A DNA stretch of 64,000 bases. Source: Sycobia sp. Sy_11 (taxonomy: Eukaryota > Arthropoda > Insecta > Hymenoptera > Epichrysomallidae). Within the stretch, counting starts at the first letter, position 1, and every line of letters starts with the position of its first letter. The notes below the pieces were generated by a model that was given only the letters and a program-made list of their open reading frames with translations, did not search any database and was not told where the DNA came from. The stretch covers positions 392,001 through 456,000 of the forward strand of contig JACCIC010000038.1 in the NCBI GenBank assembly GCA_018907035.1, in the 5' to 3' direction. This document shows, in pieces, positions 1 to 9,585 of the stretch. Position numbers and translations under genes: made by a program.

Positions 1-713
1 AAGTATATTAAAACAAAATTGTATAATTTTAAATTTTAAAACATTTCTTCATATTGAAAGGACGAAATATTTGATTAATATAAATAACTGTTTTTCATTA
101 TAAAAAAATATATTTAACTGTATTAATTGATTTAATTAAAGGACATTTTTTAATTAAACAAATATTATGAATTGTCTAACAAGAATTTATTTAAATTGCC
201 TAAATCATTTTCATTTTCTTAAATGCATTAAATTTAGTTTTAGAAGCATATCATTAATTTTAATAACTGGTTTGTTAAAAATAAAAATTTTTGAAAAATT
301 TCTCGACAGTTGTATCCAATATTTTCATCGCAACTTCCATATAATGCATGCCTCTACCGTTAATATACTTATAAAGAGATTCTTAATATTTATAATTATA
401 TATGTAAAGTATAAACGGCAGAGATTTTGCATTTGAAATTAAGTTGTGATATAATAGAATTCATCATCTCACTTCGTTCGAGACAATAAATTAACGATTT
501 CCTAAACAGTTTAATAATATCTAAGTAAAAAATACTCTATGCATACATCAATATTTTTAAAGATAATTTACCTATCGATGCTTCCGTATTCCGTATACAG
601 AGCTGCTTTAAAGCAGCTTCAACTTAAAATAGGTGATATTTCGAAGACCATTTTATATAATATACTTATATTTATGCATATTACATACGGATACATATAT
701 GTATATTACGTTT
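1..713. other. AT-rich non-coding stretch
   Basis: No gene is supported. An 89-codon open frame at 167-436 has AT-driven composition (Ile, Phe, Lys, Leu) and no recognisable motif, so I read it as chance. A short palindrome around 600-622 (gctgctttaaagcagc) resembles sequence flanking the 60-bp arrays elsewhere in the window and may mark the edge of the composite repeat that follows. Confidence 0.5.
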
Positions 714-1110
714 AACATGAAATTCCCCGTAGAAGTCATCCCGTCATGCCTGAACATCGTTTCCTATCAAATAAACACGATCGTCCCAGCAGAAGTTATT
801 TCAAGAAAGCTAGACATCGCTTCCAAGCAACTAAACACAATACTCCGCGTAGAAGTCGTTCAGAAACAGCTGAATATTATCGTATTCTACCGTCCGAACA
901 CGAATCTTTCCATAGAAGTCGGTTTCCTCATACCTGGATTTCCTCATAAATAAATACAATATTCTCCATAGAAATCACCCAGAGACACTTGGACATCGCA
1001 TTCTATCATCGGAACACACAACTGCCTAATATAAATCGTCTTGAGGCCACGGGATATCGTAATCAACCGCCCGTACACGCTAATACAATATTTCTCCGTA
1101 GAAAACGTAT
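714..1110 (-). repeat. 60-bp minisatellite array A
   Basis: About six diverged units, each carrying a gtagaagtcgt-type block followed about 20 bp later by a block such as ctggacatcg and then tctatcatccgaacac. In the orientation of array D these read on the - strand. Units differ by substitutions and small indels, so the array is old or was copied from an old source. Confidence 0.7.
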
Positions 1111-1395
1111 TTAATATAAATAAATAAATAAATAAATAAATATATATATATGTATATATATATATATAATAAATCTATAGAATAATATAATATATAATAT
1201 ACATAGTTTCGAAGTTGTTGGTAAAGAAGCCCATTTTGCCATCATTTCTTTTTTTCAAATTAAAAAACCATTGGCTATGTTACTTCTGAAGTGAATATAA
1301 CGTATAAAAATAAAAATATAATTTGTCGTCACAAATTATGTTCAGTATGATTTAGCATACACAACCATTTTATAAGAGAAGTCGGAGAAAGAGAA

Positions 1396-1398
<3 letters not shown>

Positions 1399-1480
<82 letters not shown>

Positions 1481-1502
1481 AGAGAGAGAGAGAGAGAGAG
1501 AG
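1399..1502. repeat. (GA)n microsatellite
   Basis: An almost pure GA dinucleotide tract with a short G-run near its end. It forms an internal module of composite copy A; the matching tracts are at 35743-35808 in copy C and, as degenerate CT, near 12228-12270 in copy B. The Ser-Leu repeat frame on the opposite strand is an artefact. Confidence 0.95.
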
Positions 1503-1931
1503 AATTTCCCACGTAAGGGAAAATAAAATTTACAAAAATCAAAAGATATCCATGAGGTGTGATTGTAGTGTCAGATTAACCTGAAAAACAAGAAGGGTAA
1601 TACCGACTAATGTCACATCTTCTTTAGGATTCGATTTCAAATTTGGATATAACCATTCAACTGAACTGGACTGGTATTAAGACTTTCAGCTGACTACTTT
1701 GTGTTGGTCTTCGTGATTCAAGACATCACTTACTGGCCGCTGATGAAACTGACTATTAAGACCATTAACTTAATTTATTGATGAAAGCAAAATAATTTTC
1801 AATAAAAAAACATGGCTATGTCTTTACGAAGATAATATAGAATCTATATGTCGAATTTCAGAGCAATCGGTTCAGTAGTTTTGTTGTTTATCGCGTACAA
1901 ACAAAAACATGCTTTATCTTCATAAATTAGT

Positions 1932-2041
1932 ATGATATGATATGATATGATGATATGATAAGAAGTATGATCTGATACGATATGATATGAATATGATATG
2001 ATATGATATTATATTATATGATATCATATAATATGATATGT

Positions 2042-2099
<58 letters not shown>
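1932..2099. repeat. (TATGA)n followed by (AT)n
   Basis: Pentamer repeats of the type atgat-atgat, interrupted, run to about 2042. A pure AT dinucleotide tract (2049-2098) follows. The pentamer tail is shared with composite copies B and C and sits directly after the conserved segment. Confidence 0.9.
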
Positions 2100-2102
<3 letters not shown>

Positions 2103-2587
2103 TTGGGTTGTGGGTAACTATTTTGCCATTATTTCTTTATTCACGCTGTAAAAAATATATCATGTCACTCCGAAGATAATTAAGCGTGTAAAAACAAAAA
2201 TGTAATTTAGTAACAGTAATTTTCCAGTTTTGAATGTGATTCTCAAATATCTATTTTTCAATCTTTGTAACATTTTGATAATCCAGTTGGACATTTGTTT
2301 TTGTAAAAAACACATGTGTGCTCGCAGTTAGTACGTCTGTGCCAGTGAAACATCCGCCTTTTCTTCATTATTTCCAATGCAGTGGAGTGGGCTATTATAA
2401 AAAATGTTAACTGGACAAAAAATATGGGTAGGGACCGTTGTAGACGAAGAAACATAATCTTTATTCGGAGACGCGTGCACCTCATTTCGTCAATGCGTCC
2501 GTATATCCAAGCAGTTACGTAAGCGTTGACAATGGACAAGAAAAATAATAACTATTGGTCGTTGTCATGTTTGCTCGACTTCGCTTT
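2100..2587 (+). repeat. Partial repeat of the composite-element spacer, then unassigned sequence
   Basis: The first ~120 bp (ttttgggttgtgggtaact onward) resembles 1203-1330 of copy A, including the run ttgccattatttctttttt. It therefore looks like a second, truncated copy of the segment that precedes the GA tract. The rest to 2587 shows no gene; a 93-codon frame on the - strand has no recognisable motif. Confidence 0.4.
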
Positions 2588-2712
2588 TGTCTCTTCATTT
2601 GACTTCCTTTTTCTCGCTCGCCGGCGATGACCCGCTTGTCTAAGCCCTGATTGACTCAAAGACATAGGCCCATACTGCAAATACTATAAAAAATCGACCT
2701 ACATGAATATTA

Positions 2713-3998
2713 TCAGGTATGTGAATAAGTCTTTCCCGTTTTTTTTCAAATTTTGAGCCGTTATTGTGAAAAAATGGTTACAAATGAATTATTAAAAGTA
2801 TTGGCCATCGCTAGCTACAACTTTTTCCCATTTTTCTGGCAACATACGAATCCCGTTGCGAAAAAATTCGACCGGTTTGGCCTCTATCCAGTCATCCACC
2901 CATTTTTTGGCTTCCTCGTAGGAATGGAAGTGCTGGTCAGCCAGGCCATGCGTCATCGATCTGAAGAGATGGTAATCAGACGGAGCAACGTCTGGACTAT
3001 ACGGCGGGTGGGGTAGGACTTCCCATTTGAGCGTTTCTAAGTATGTTTTCACCGGCGGTGCAACATGTGAGCGAGCATTGTCATGTTGCAAAATAACTTT
3101 GTCGTGCCTGTCGGAGTATTGTGGCCGTTTTTCTCCCAGTGCGCGGCTCAAACACATCAATTGTCGTCGATAGACCTCGCCTGTGATCCTTTCATTCGGT
3201 TTCAGAAGCTCATAGTAAACCACACCTAGCTGGTCCCACCATATACAGAGCATGAGCTTGGCGCCATGAATATTTGGCTTGGCCGTCGATGATGATGCAT
3301 GGCCGGGTAGTCCCCATGATTTTCTTCGCTTCGGATTATCGTAACGTATCCACTTTTCATCGCCAGTCACGATACGATGCAGAAAACCCTTTCTTTTATG
3401 TCGCTGAAGCAGCTGTTCGCAAGTGAAAAAACGCCGTTCGACGTCTCTCAGCTTCAGTTCGTACGGCACCCAATTTCCTTGCTTTTGGATCATTCCCATG
3501 GCTTTCAAACGCTTGGAAATGGTTGTTCGGTCAACTCCCAATGCTTCAGCAAGTTCTTCTAGCGTTTGACAAGAATCTTCATCAAGCAAAGTCGCCAATT
3601 CTCGATCTTCAAAGATTTGCGGCCGCTCGGAACGCTCCTTGTCTTCCACGTCGAAATCACCGCTTTTGAAGCGTCGAAACCATCCGCGAACACTTGAATC
3701 ATCGACACAACCTTCTCCATAAGCCTCCTGAAGCAATCGATGCGTCTCGGCAGCAGATTTCTTCAAATTGAACCAATAAAGTGAAACTTCCCGCAAATGA
3801 CGTCGACTCGGCTCAAATTTCGTCATTTTCACGATATCAAAAATTTATGATGCGAAAAAATTTTAACTAATGTGTTAGTATGGAATTGTTGACATATGAA
3901 TAAGCTTTGATTATGACATATGTAACCATTGAATACTCGCACAGTATTGGTGGCGCCATCTCTTACAAAAAACGGGAAAGACTTATTCACACTCCTAA
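2713..3998 (-). mobile_element. mariner element, copy 1 (1286 bp)
   Basis: The terminal inverted repeats match T(T/C)AGG-xx-TGTGAATAAGTC followed by TTTCCCGTTTTTT. The TA dinucleotides at 2711-2712 and 3999-4000 are the target duplication. Length is exactly 1286 bp, the same as copies 2 and 3, as expected for mariner. It interrupts the left arm of the surrounding palindrome, and the empty site can be read in the right arm near 6570. Ends and gene are intact, so this copy is young. Confidence 0.95.
2792..3826 (-). CDS. mariner transposase, open reading frame intact
   Basis: A 344-aa cut-and-paste transposase that acts in the nucleus on its own terminal repeats. The N-terminal half has the paired helix-turn-helix region, including a VRGWFRRFKSGDF block and a second HTH near LGVDRTTISKRLKAMG. 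The DDE catalytic core shows D in TGDEKW, D in QHDNARSH and D in PDVAPSDYHLF, with 34 residues between the last two: the mariner DD34D signature. I chose the ATG at 3826 rather than the upstream GTG because copies 2 and 3 share it. Compared with copy 3, a C-to-T change turns the last Gln codon into the stop, removing one residue. The usual ARPH next to the second Asp is ARSH here, which might affect activity. Confidence 0.95.
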   Translation of the reverse strand: MTKFEPSRRHLREVSLYWFNLKKSAAETHRLLQEAYGEGCVDDSSVRGWFRRFKSGDFDVEDKERSERPQIFEDRELATLLDEDSCQTLEELAEALGVDRTTISKRLKAMGMIQKQGNWVPYELKLRDVERRFFTCEQLLQRHKRKGFLHRIVTGDEKWIRYDNPKRRKSWGLPGHASSSTAKPNIHGAKLMLCIWWDQLGVVYYELLKPNERITGEVYRRQLMCLSRALGEKRPQYSDRHDKVILQHDNARSHVAPPVKTYLETLKWEVLPHPPYSPDVAPSDYHLFRSMTHGLADQHFHSYEEAKKWVDDWIEAKPVEFFRNGIRMLPEKWEKVVASDGQYF

Positions 3999-4065
3999 TA
4001 ATATTCACACATAACTTTTCCTTGCCGATACCATACCGCTAATATGAGTTATATCTGAGACACGG

Positions 4066-4066
4066 C

Positions 4067-4111
<45 letters not shown>

Positions 4112-4130
4112 TATATATATATATATATAT
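4066..4130. repeat. (AT)n microsatellite
   Basis: An alternating AT tract, slightly interrupted, that borders the left end of the inverted-repeat element. A matching tract at 6446-6501 borders its right end. Confidence 0.9.
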
Positions 4131-6443
4131 ACGGTGGCCCATTTTAATCGGCGCAGCCGGATTACTCGGAACCTAAGCTAGATAGGGCAAAGTGGTTTTG
4201 ACAAAAGTTGTACAGAGCAAAGGGGGCAACATAATAAGGCTAAAGTTTTTGACTTTGAACTTGACCTACAAGATTATTTCAAGGTCAAAGTTATTTTTTT
4301 TAAATTGGGAACATCTAGATTTGACCCCGGATTCGGAAAGAGCTGGAAATTTTACATTAAAAATCATATTGAGAAAATTTTTTCAAGGTCATTTCAAGGT
4401 CAAATCAGACAGGTTACCCAACCTTAACACTGATGTACCGCATCCCCACACACCCTTCGGAACCTTATAAACATATCGCCAAGCAAGCTTCACTACCTAA
4501 CCTTGGAGAGAGCAAGTTTAATCGACTGTGTATCTTTTTAAAATGATTTTTTAACGAAAACTTATTAGTGTATTAACCTTTCGTTTAGCGCTACGCAGAA
4601 ACAACGGCGTGAACGATTGTGTGAAGAAAGATTGTTTCTTGAGTTCCACTTGTCTCTCACTTTGAGGTGCTGTATTAAAGTGTGTTCCTCTTGCATCTCA
4701 TTTCGGCGTGCTGTATTATAGTGAGTCCACTCGCCTCTCTCTAACCTCGAACCAAGTCTTCGAAATGACGACCATTTGCTTCAAGACACATTGTCAAACG
4801 CCTTTAAAAATGGCGAACGGTTGTCAACAAAGTTTACGTCGGAACAGCTGCGCATGCTTGACGAATCCTGTCTTGCATAGCTGCTCTTGTAGTGGGTTGT
4901 TGCTCAATAACAGCATTTTTTAAGTACCCCCATAAATAAAAATCTGGTGGTGTAACATCGGGTGAGCAAGCATGCCAGTGAACCGGACCTCCTCGCCGAA
5001 TCCATCTAATACCATACTGTTCATTCAAAAAAATCCTTACGATTTGAGCAAAATGTGGGGTTGCGCCGTCCTACTGGAACCATATTCTTCGTTGCATTTA
5101 TAAATCAATATCTTCCAGAAAGCCAGGCAATTCATCTCTTATTAGTCGGAAGTAACTATGCTGATTTACATTTCCTTCAAAAAAAAATAAGGACCAATCA
5201 AGTATATATTGACAATCCCGCACCATATCATAACACTCTAACGCCTTTGATGGATTACAGTTTGGTACCAATGAGGATTTACATCAGACCAGTAATGGCA
5301 ATAATGCCTATTCAATTCCCCATTACTTTGAAATTTGGCCTCATCAGAAATGAAAACAAAGTTAAAAAAGTTTGGATCATTTTGTATGATTTGTAAAGCC
5401 TATTGGTAAAACACAATCCGCTGTTGGAAATGCTCAAACTGTAACTTTTGAACCCAAGTGATATGCTGGGCATAATATCGAAGCCTTGTCATAATTCTTA
5501 GGAATGTGCTTTTTGAAATACCAATTTCCCTTTCCACTCGAGGAGCGCTAATGTGTAGGTCAAGATGAATTACTGCAAGGATAGTTACAACTCGATTATC
5601 ATTTTGATCATACTCATGCCGCCTACACTGATACCTGTATCATGAGGTTCTTGTCTGTCAGGATAGCGTTCAGCATAAAGTCGTACCACAACACAATAAT
5701 TATTTTGGCTTGCTTTTAAAACCAAAATTATATCAACAATCTTTTTGGAAAAAAGCCAGCCATTTCAAGCAATATTTCTTATTTTGATTGTAAATAAAAC
5801 TAAAACTTCTTTTTGTTTTTTGTTTCATGTGAAAAATGTGAATTAGTAGCGAACGAATTTCAGAAATACTAATTTTTATAATGTAATTAATTATTAACAC
5901 GTCTGCAACAAAACACGTTCCGTTGATGGTTCTTTTAATTAAATCTGAAATGCTCATTGATTTTAAGATTTTCAGCTCATTTTTAATATGAATTTTTTTT
6001 TAATAGTTCGATTCTAACGAAAATAGCTACGAAGCTTTTTTTATAAAACAGAAATATTGTTTGTTTGGGAGTAGTTTATAAGGTTTGTAAGGGTATTTGG
6101 GAATGCGGTACATCAGTGCTAAGGTTGGTTAGCCTATCTGTAATTAAGGTATTAATAATTTTTAATCCCGAGTTTGATCTTGAAATGATCTGGAAAAAAT
6201 TTTCTCAATATGATTTTAAACGTAATATTTCCAGCTCTTTTCGAATCCAGGGTCAAATCTAGGTGTTCCCAATTAAAAAAAATGACTTTGACCTTGAAAT
6301 AATCTTGAAGGTCAAGTTCAAGGTAAAAAACTTTAGCCTTATTATGTTGCCCCCTTTGCTCTGTACAACTTTTGTCAAAACCACTTTGCCCTATCTAGCT
6401 TAGGTTCCGAGTAATCCGGCTGCGCCGATTAAAATGGGCCACC

Positions 6444-6445
<2 letters not shown>
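4131..6445 (-). mobile_element. DNA transposon with ~375-bp terminal inverted repeats
   Basis: The two ends are ACGGTGGCCCATTTTAATCG (left) and its reverse complement (right). The match continues inward for about 375 bp (to about 4485 and 6070) with scattered differences. The inner part holds a decayed transposase on the - strand. Both ends abut (AT)n tracts, suggesting insertion at TA-rich sequence; a TA duplication is possible but cannot be proved in that context. A related solo end lies at 6698-6842. Confidence 0.75.
4830..5660 (-). pseudogene. Degenerate Tc1/mariner-superfamily transposase (DUF4817/DDE_3 type)
   Basis: Read on the - strand with several frame changes and stops. The N-terminal part shows a YAERYPDR block (about 5650) followed by an HTH-like region with REIGISKSTFLRI. 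The C-terminal part has a DGATPH motif (about 5075) carrying one catalytic Asp, then RWIRRGGPVHWHACSPDVTPP and FYLWGYLKN (about 4900-5000) carrying the last acidic residue. This layout is common in transposases scattered through insect genomes. Stops and frameshifts make it non-functional. It occupies the centre of the inverted-repeat element. Confidence 0.65.
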
Positions 6446-6493
<48 letters not shown>

Positions 6494-6501
6494 ATATATA
6501 T
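6446..6501. repeat. (AT)n microsatellite
   Basis: An alternating AT/GT tract directly outside the right terminal repeat of the element at 4131-6445, the mirror of the left tract. Confidence 0.9.
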
Positions 6502-6697
6502 ACCAGGTCTCAGATATAACTCATATTAGTGGCATGGTATCGGCAAGGAAAAGTTATGTATAAATAATAATATTCATGTAGGTCCATTTTTTATAGTATT
6601 TGCAGTATGGGCCTATGTCTTTGAGCCAATCAGGGCTTAGAGAAGCGGGTCATCGCTGGCGAGCGAGAAAAAGGAATTCAAACGAAGGAACAAAATG

Positions 6698-6864
6698 ATA
6701 TAATCTTGATGGTCAAGGTCAAAAGCTTTAGCCCGATTTTATTGTCCACTTTGCCCTCTAGAACTATTGTCAGAATCTTTTTGCTATATCTGGCATAGGT
6801 TCCGAGGAATCCGGCTCCGCAGATTAAAATGGGTCACTGTATATATATATATATATATATATAG
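6698..6864 (+). repeat. Solo diverged copy of the transposon terminal repeat plus (AT)n
   Basis: The stretch from gatggtcaaggtc to attaaaatgggtcactgt resembles 6300-6445 in the same orientation, but is more diverged: tggcatagg versus tagcttagg, and ccggctccgcagatt versus ccggctgcgccgatt. It ends in an AT tract, as the other ends do. It may be the remnant of a second element or a short non-autonomous relative. Confidence 0.6.
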
Positions 6865-7790
6865 TGTCGGACATCGCGAATGCTTCGTGCATTTGCTATC
6901 CCGCGTCCATAGGCTCTCTCTGAAGTAGTAGCCTGTGTATATGTGTATGTCTTAATATGTATATGTTTATGTTTATTTACAATAAATAACCAACGAAATG
7001 GTAAGTAAGGAAGAGAGCGAGAGAGGGCATGGGGGACTGATGCTGCACGTACGAACGAGTTGCGAGTTTGCCGCGGAGAAATCGGAGCCATCGAAATATC
7101 CCGTGCCTCACACACTTACCACACCAGGGATCATTGTCGCACTGGTTTTCCGTTGTCTGTTCTAGTGTTTTCGGTCGGGTTATGCCCGGGTGATCAAGCC
7201 CGAGTGTAGCCTACTTGTACGGACTACGGCCACCAGTGCCAGCTCCACGGATACTGCGGACTAGCTGCTCCTCATGAGGAATTCTGCAGCGTACATACCG
7301 CCAGCTATCGTGGTATCGAGAGCTGCCTAGCCGCCGTCAGCATTGGCAGCCGTAATGCCTCCGAGCCGTCGTGCGAGTACAGGCGAATCATCCGCACCAT
7401 AGTGACTATGAGTGTCTACTTCTTTTATCTCTCTCTCTCTTCATCGCTTCCCCGCCATCGCGCAGACTGTTATCGCAGCGGCCCTCAATCTGCGTTTTAC
7501 GCTCCTGCGATATTTTTGTTTTAACTTGTGTTATTTAACTCTCCTACGAACGATAGGTGAATGCGATATTTTGCCTCTTGTGGACCGTCCTTCTTTTTCG
7601 ACAGATATGTTTGGGGTTCGAGCTGAAGCCAGGCACTCTCTCACAACTGCCGTTTTCGTCATCCTCTTATTCGAGTAGTATAATTCTATTTTCCGTTAAC
7701 GGGATTGTGAAAGTGCCGCGGGCCGCGAAATTTTACTTCTCAAAGCCGGCAGAGTAAACACGCGCGGTCAACGCTATTATCAACCATGCC
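6865..7790 (+). other. GC-richer island, possible solo LTR or retroelement leader
   Basis: Base composition shifts sharply from the AT-rich flanks. The stretch starts directly after an AT tract with TGTCGGACATCGCG and contains no long conserved frame. A TG start, moderate GC and lack of coding are compatible with a solo LTR of the BEL/Pao or Gypsy type, but I could not find a convincing CA end or target duplication. It could also be a LINE leader. Short open frames at 7412-7678 and 7557-7757 have no recognised motif. Confidence 0.25.
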
Positions 7791-7970
7791 AAAGTCTAAC
7801 ATATCGTGACGTATAGATTATCTGCAAAAAAACAACTTTTAATAGAAGTAAAATAGTTAGGCGAGATTGATGTGTTCTTAGCATACTAAGAATTGTAAAT
7901 ACATCTTTTCATGTATTTCATAAAAAATTGATATAAAATATTATTTAAAATTCTTTACGAATTCTACAGG

Positions 7971-8582
7971 GAATTTAGTGTTTGGACGGTAGAAGACAAT
8001 TCAAATTCAGTAGAAGGCATGCGAAACGAGATCTGGGCCGGCTATTACCACAAAATCTCAACAGACTCCAAACCACAGCATACGTACTGTTCAGACAGCT
8101 TTTGCAAGTATAAGAAGGCCGAAGCAAACAACACGTTAAAAAATTATAAACATCGTCCTGCTGTTGCTAGTGACGTACAAGAGGTGCTGAAACCGATCTA
8201 CGAAGATCTAACAAAAACGGAATTGCTGGTGAGATGTTTGGACAGAAACACTCAAAATAACAATGAGTGTTTCAATTCAACAGTTTGGGCTATGGCACCG
8301 AAGCATGTCTATAATGGAAAAAAAATCGTTAAAATTGCATGCCTCACTGCTGCCTGCATTTTTAATGAAGGATTCAGTTCACTTTTGAAAATAATGGAAA
8401 TTCTGGGCCTGAAAATCCGCCAAACCGCCATGCAGTTCGCCAATATGCGCGACCAACAGCGCATCGTTCGAGAGAACCGCCGCTCGACTGAGGCTTCTAA
8501 GGAGAGAAGAACTCAAAAAAGCAGGCTAAATTAGATGAAAATACTTGCCTAGAACAAATTGAAGGCATATTGTATGGCCCAG
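7971..8582 (+). pseudogene. C-terminal part of a Mutator-like transposase-domain protein
   Basis: The region after a likely splice acceptor (ttctacag at about 7969) reads SVWTVEDNSNSVEG, then WAGYYHKISTDSKPQHTYCS, LVRCLDRNTQNNNECFN and TVWAMAPKHVYNGKK. This succession is known from insect proteins annotated with a Mutator-like transposase domain (PF20700 type): a Cys-containing block, then C-x-TQN-NE-FN and a W-x-PK block. The main frame stops at 8532-8534, but the next frame continues to a stop at about 8580 with the family-like ending YGPGIAD. One base appears to be missing in the A6 run at 8514-8519. The N-terminal part is not visible upstream, so this is a partial, 3'-frameshifted copy. 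Confidence 0.6.
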
Positions 8583-9174
8583 GCATCGCTGATTGAGCGT
8601 AAGATAATTTTTTCTACGGTTTTTCCCTTACAAAAACTTGAAACGCGTTTTTCTCAAAACAGCGTTTTGAAGTACCGTGGTCGTGAAAACTAAAAAACTA
8701 TTGAACCGATCCTTATGAAATTTTGAACACATATTCTATATGTTTGTATCAACCGTCCTAACTACAATCAACTTAAAATTTTAATTCTACCTATATTTTT
8801 ATTGCAAAAAAAGACGGAAAAAAGAAATTTTTTTCTTTCGTATTTTAGCCTTTGTTTTGTTGATTTTGTACGTACATAAAATATTCTAGTTAGATCGGTT
8901 TCTGGAGTCATACTGAACATACAACTATTTGATTTTTTTGTTTCAGACCATCCGTCGACAAGAATTTACGACCACGACAACGGTATCTACTTTTTGAGGT
9001 GTTGGCTTTAACCATACTTTACATGTATAAAAAATGTCTAACATAAATAATAAAAGTTTTTTTATGTATTTCAAGAGTGTACTTATTAAGTATTTCAAAT
9101 CCTATATCCATATCTTCAATAGCATTCTCAGAAAATTTGCACAAAACTAGCGTTTTTTTCGAGGGTCTAAAGTA
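8583..9174. other. Non-coding 3' flank of the Mutator-like fragment
   Basis: AT-rich sequence with no gene. A segment at 8675-8745 (ctattgaaccgatccttatg) resembles the ACTGCTGAACCGATT core of the composite element, so it may be another member of that core family. Confidence 0.4.
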
Positions 9175-9560
9175 GAATACTGCCTTAATTTCTGACCATT
9201 TTTTTCCCTATAATTTCTTTAACTAAATCTAATCGAATATTTGTAAATAAAGATACTACATCCAATGAAATCATCCTATAATTATTCGGAATATCAATCT
9301 CTTTGATTGCTGCATAAAAACTCCAACTATCATTAACATAAGAGTTGGTTTTTCCAACGATCTTAACTAATATATTTGATAAAAATTTTGCAATATTATA
9401 TGTTGGAAAATTAATTTACAATATTATTATTCTATAGGTCAATTGCTCTTTATCAATCTTGGGAACCCCATAACATTTGACTATTGTTCCATTTTCGCAT
9501 TTTAAGTGTTTAAAAGTAATTTCATTAATGTAACATTTATTTTTCCATTCTTTTACTAAT
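9175..9560 (-). pseudogene. Penelope-like reverse transcriptase fragment, inverted piece
   Basis: On the - strand this reads WKNKCYINEITFK, then YGVPKIDKEQLTYRIII, FPTYNIAKFLSNILVKIVGK, TNSYVNDSWSF and MISLDVVSLFTNIRLDLVKE. These are conserved blocks of Penelope-like reverse transcriptases (the KI-K/TYRII region and the SLDVVSLFTN region with the first catalytic Asp). One stop breaks the frame after YRIIIL. It lies head to head with a second piece of the same family on the + strand that begins at about 9586. Confidence 0.75.
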
Positions 9561-9585
9561 TAATATTATATTCCAGAATGGAGAT

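Larger units (their letters stand above)
714..2042 (+). mobile_element. Composite minisatellite element, copy A
   Basis: In order: diverged 60-bp repeat units (714-1110), an AT spacer, a segment starting near the motif tagtttcgaagttgttgg, a (GA)n tract (1399-1502), a conserved ~400-bp segment (1503-1925) and a (TATGA)n tail (1932-2042). The same order appears in copy C (34796-36265) and, reversed, in copy B (11690-13095). Individual diverged units of copies A and B occur in the same order, so the array was copied as a block rather than grown in place. The conserved segment holds an AAAACTACTGAACCGATTG-like core next to the microsatellite tail, as described for mini-me and MINE-type insect repeats. 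No protein is encoded. Exact termini are not resolved. Confidence 0.7.
2588..6697. mobile_element. Large palindromic element with outer arms, hosting mariner copy 1
   Basis: The sequence from tcctttttctcgctcgcc (about 2605) through the mariner insertion to about 4075 reappears in reverse complement at 6495-6697. Inside both arms are AT tracts, and inside those the ~375-bp inverted repeats of the element at 4131-6445. Because the outer flanks are also inverted repeats of each other, the unit is either one transposon with arms of about 590 bp interrupted by AT expansion, or an element inserted at the centre of an older palindrome. Mariner copy 1 lies only in the left arm, so it came later. Confidence 0.55.

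Noticed and set aside
167..436. 89-codon open frame as a small gene
   Set aside because: AT-driven amino acid composition, no motif, no supporting splice or conservation signal.
633..953. Repeat-peptide proteins from arrays A, B and E
   Set aside because: The frames follow the 60-bp period and change strand and frame freely; no start context, splice sites or conserved composition.
1342..1542. Ser-Leu repeat open frame (- strand)
   Set aside because: It is the translation of the (GA)n microsatellite.
2753..3016. Frames antisense to the mariner transposase (also near 16925-17188 and 20758-21021)
   Set aside because: They are shadows of the real transposase on the other strand and appear in every copy for that reason.
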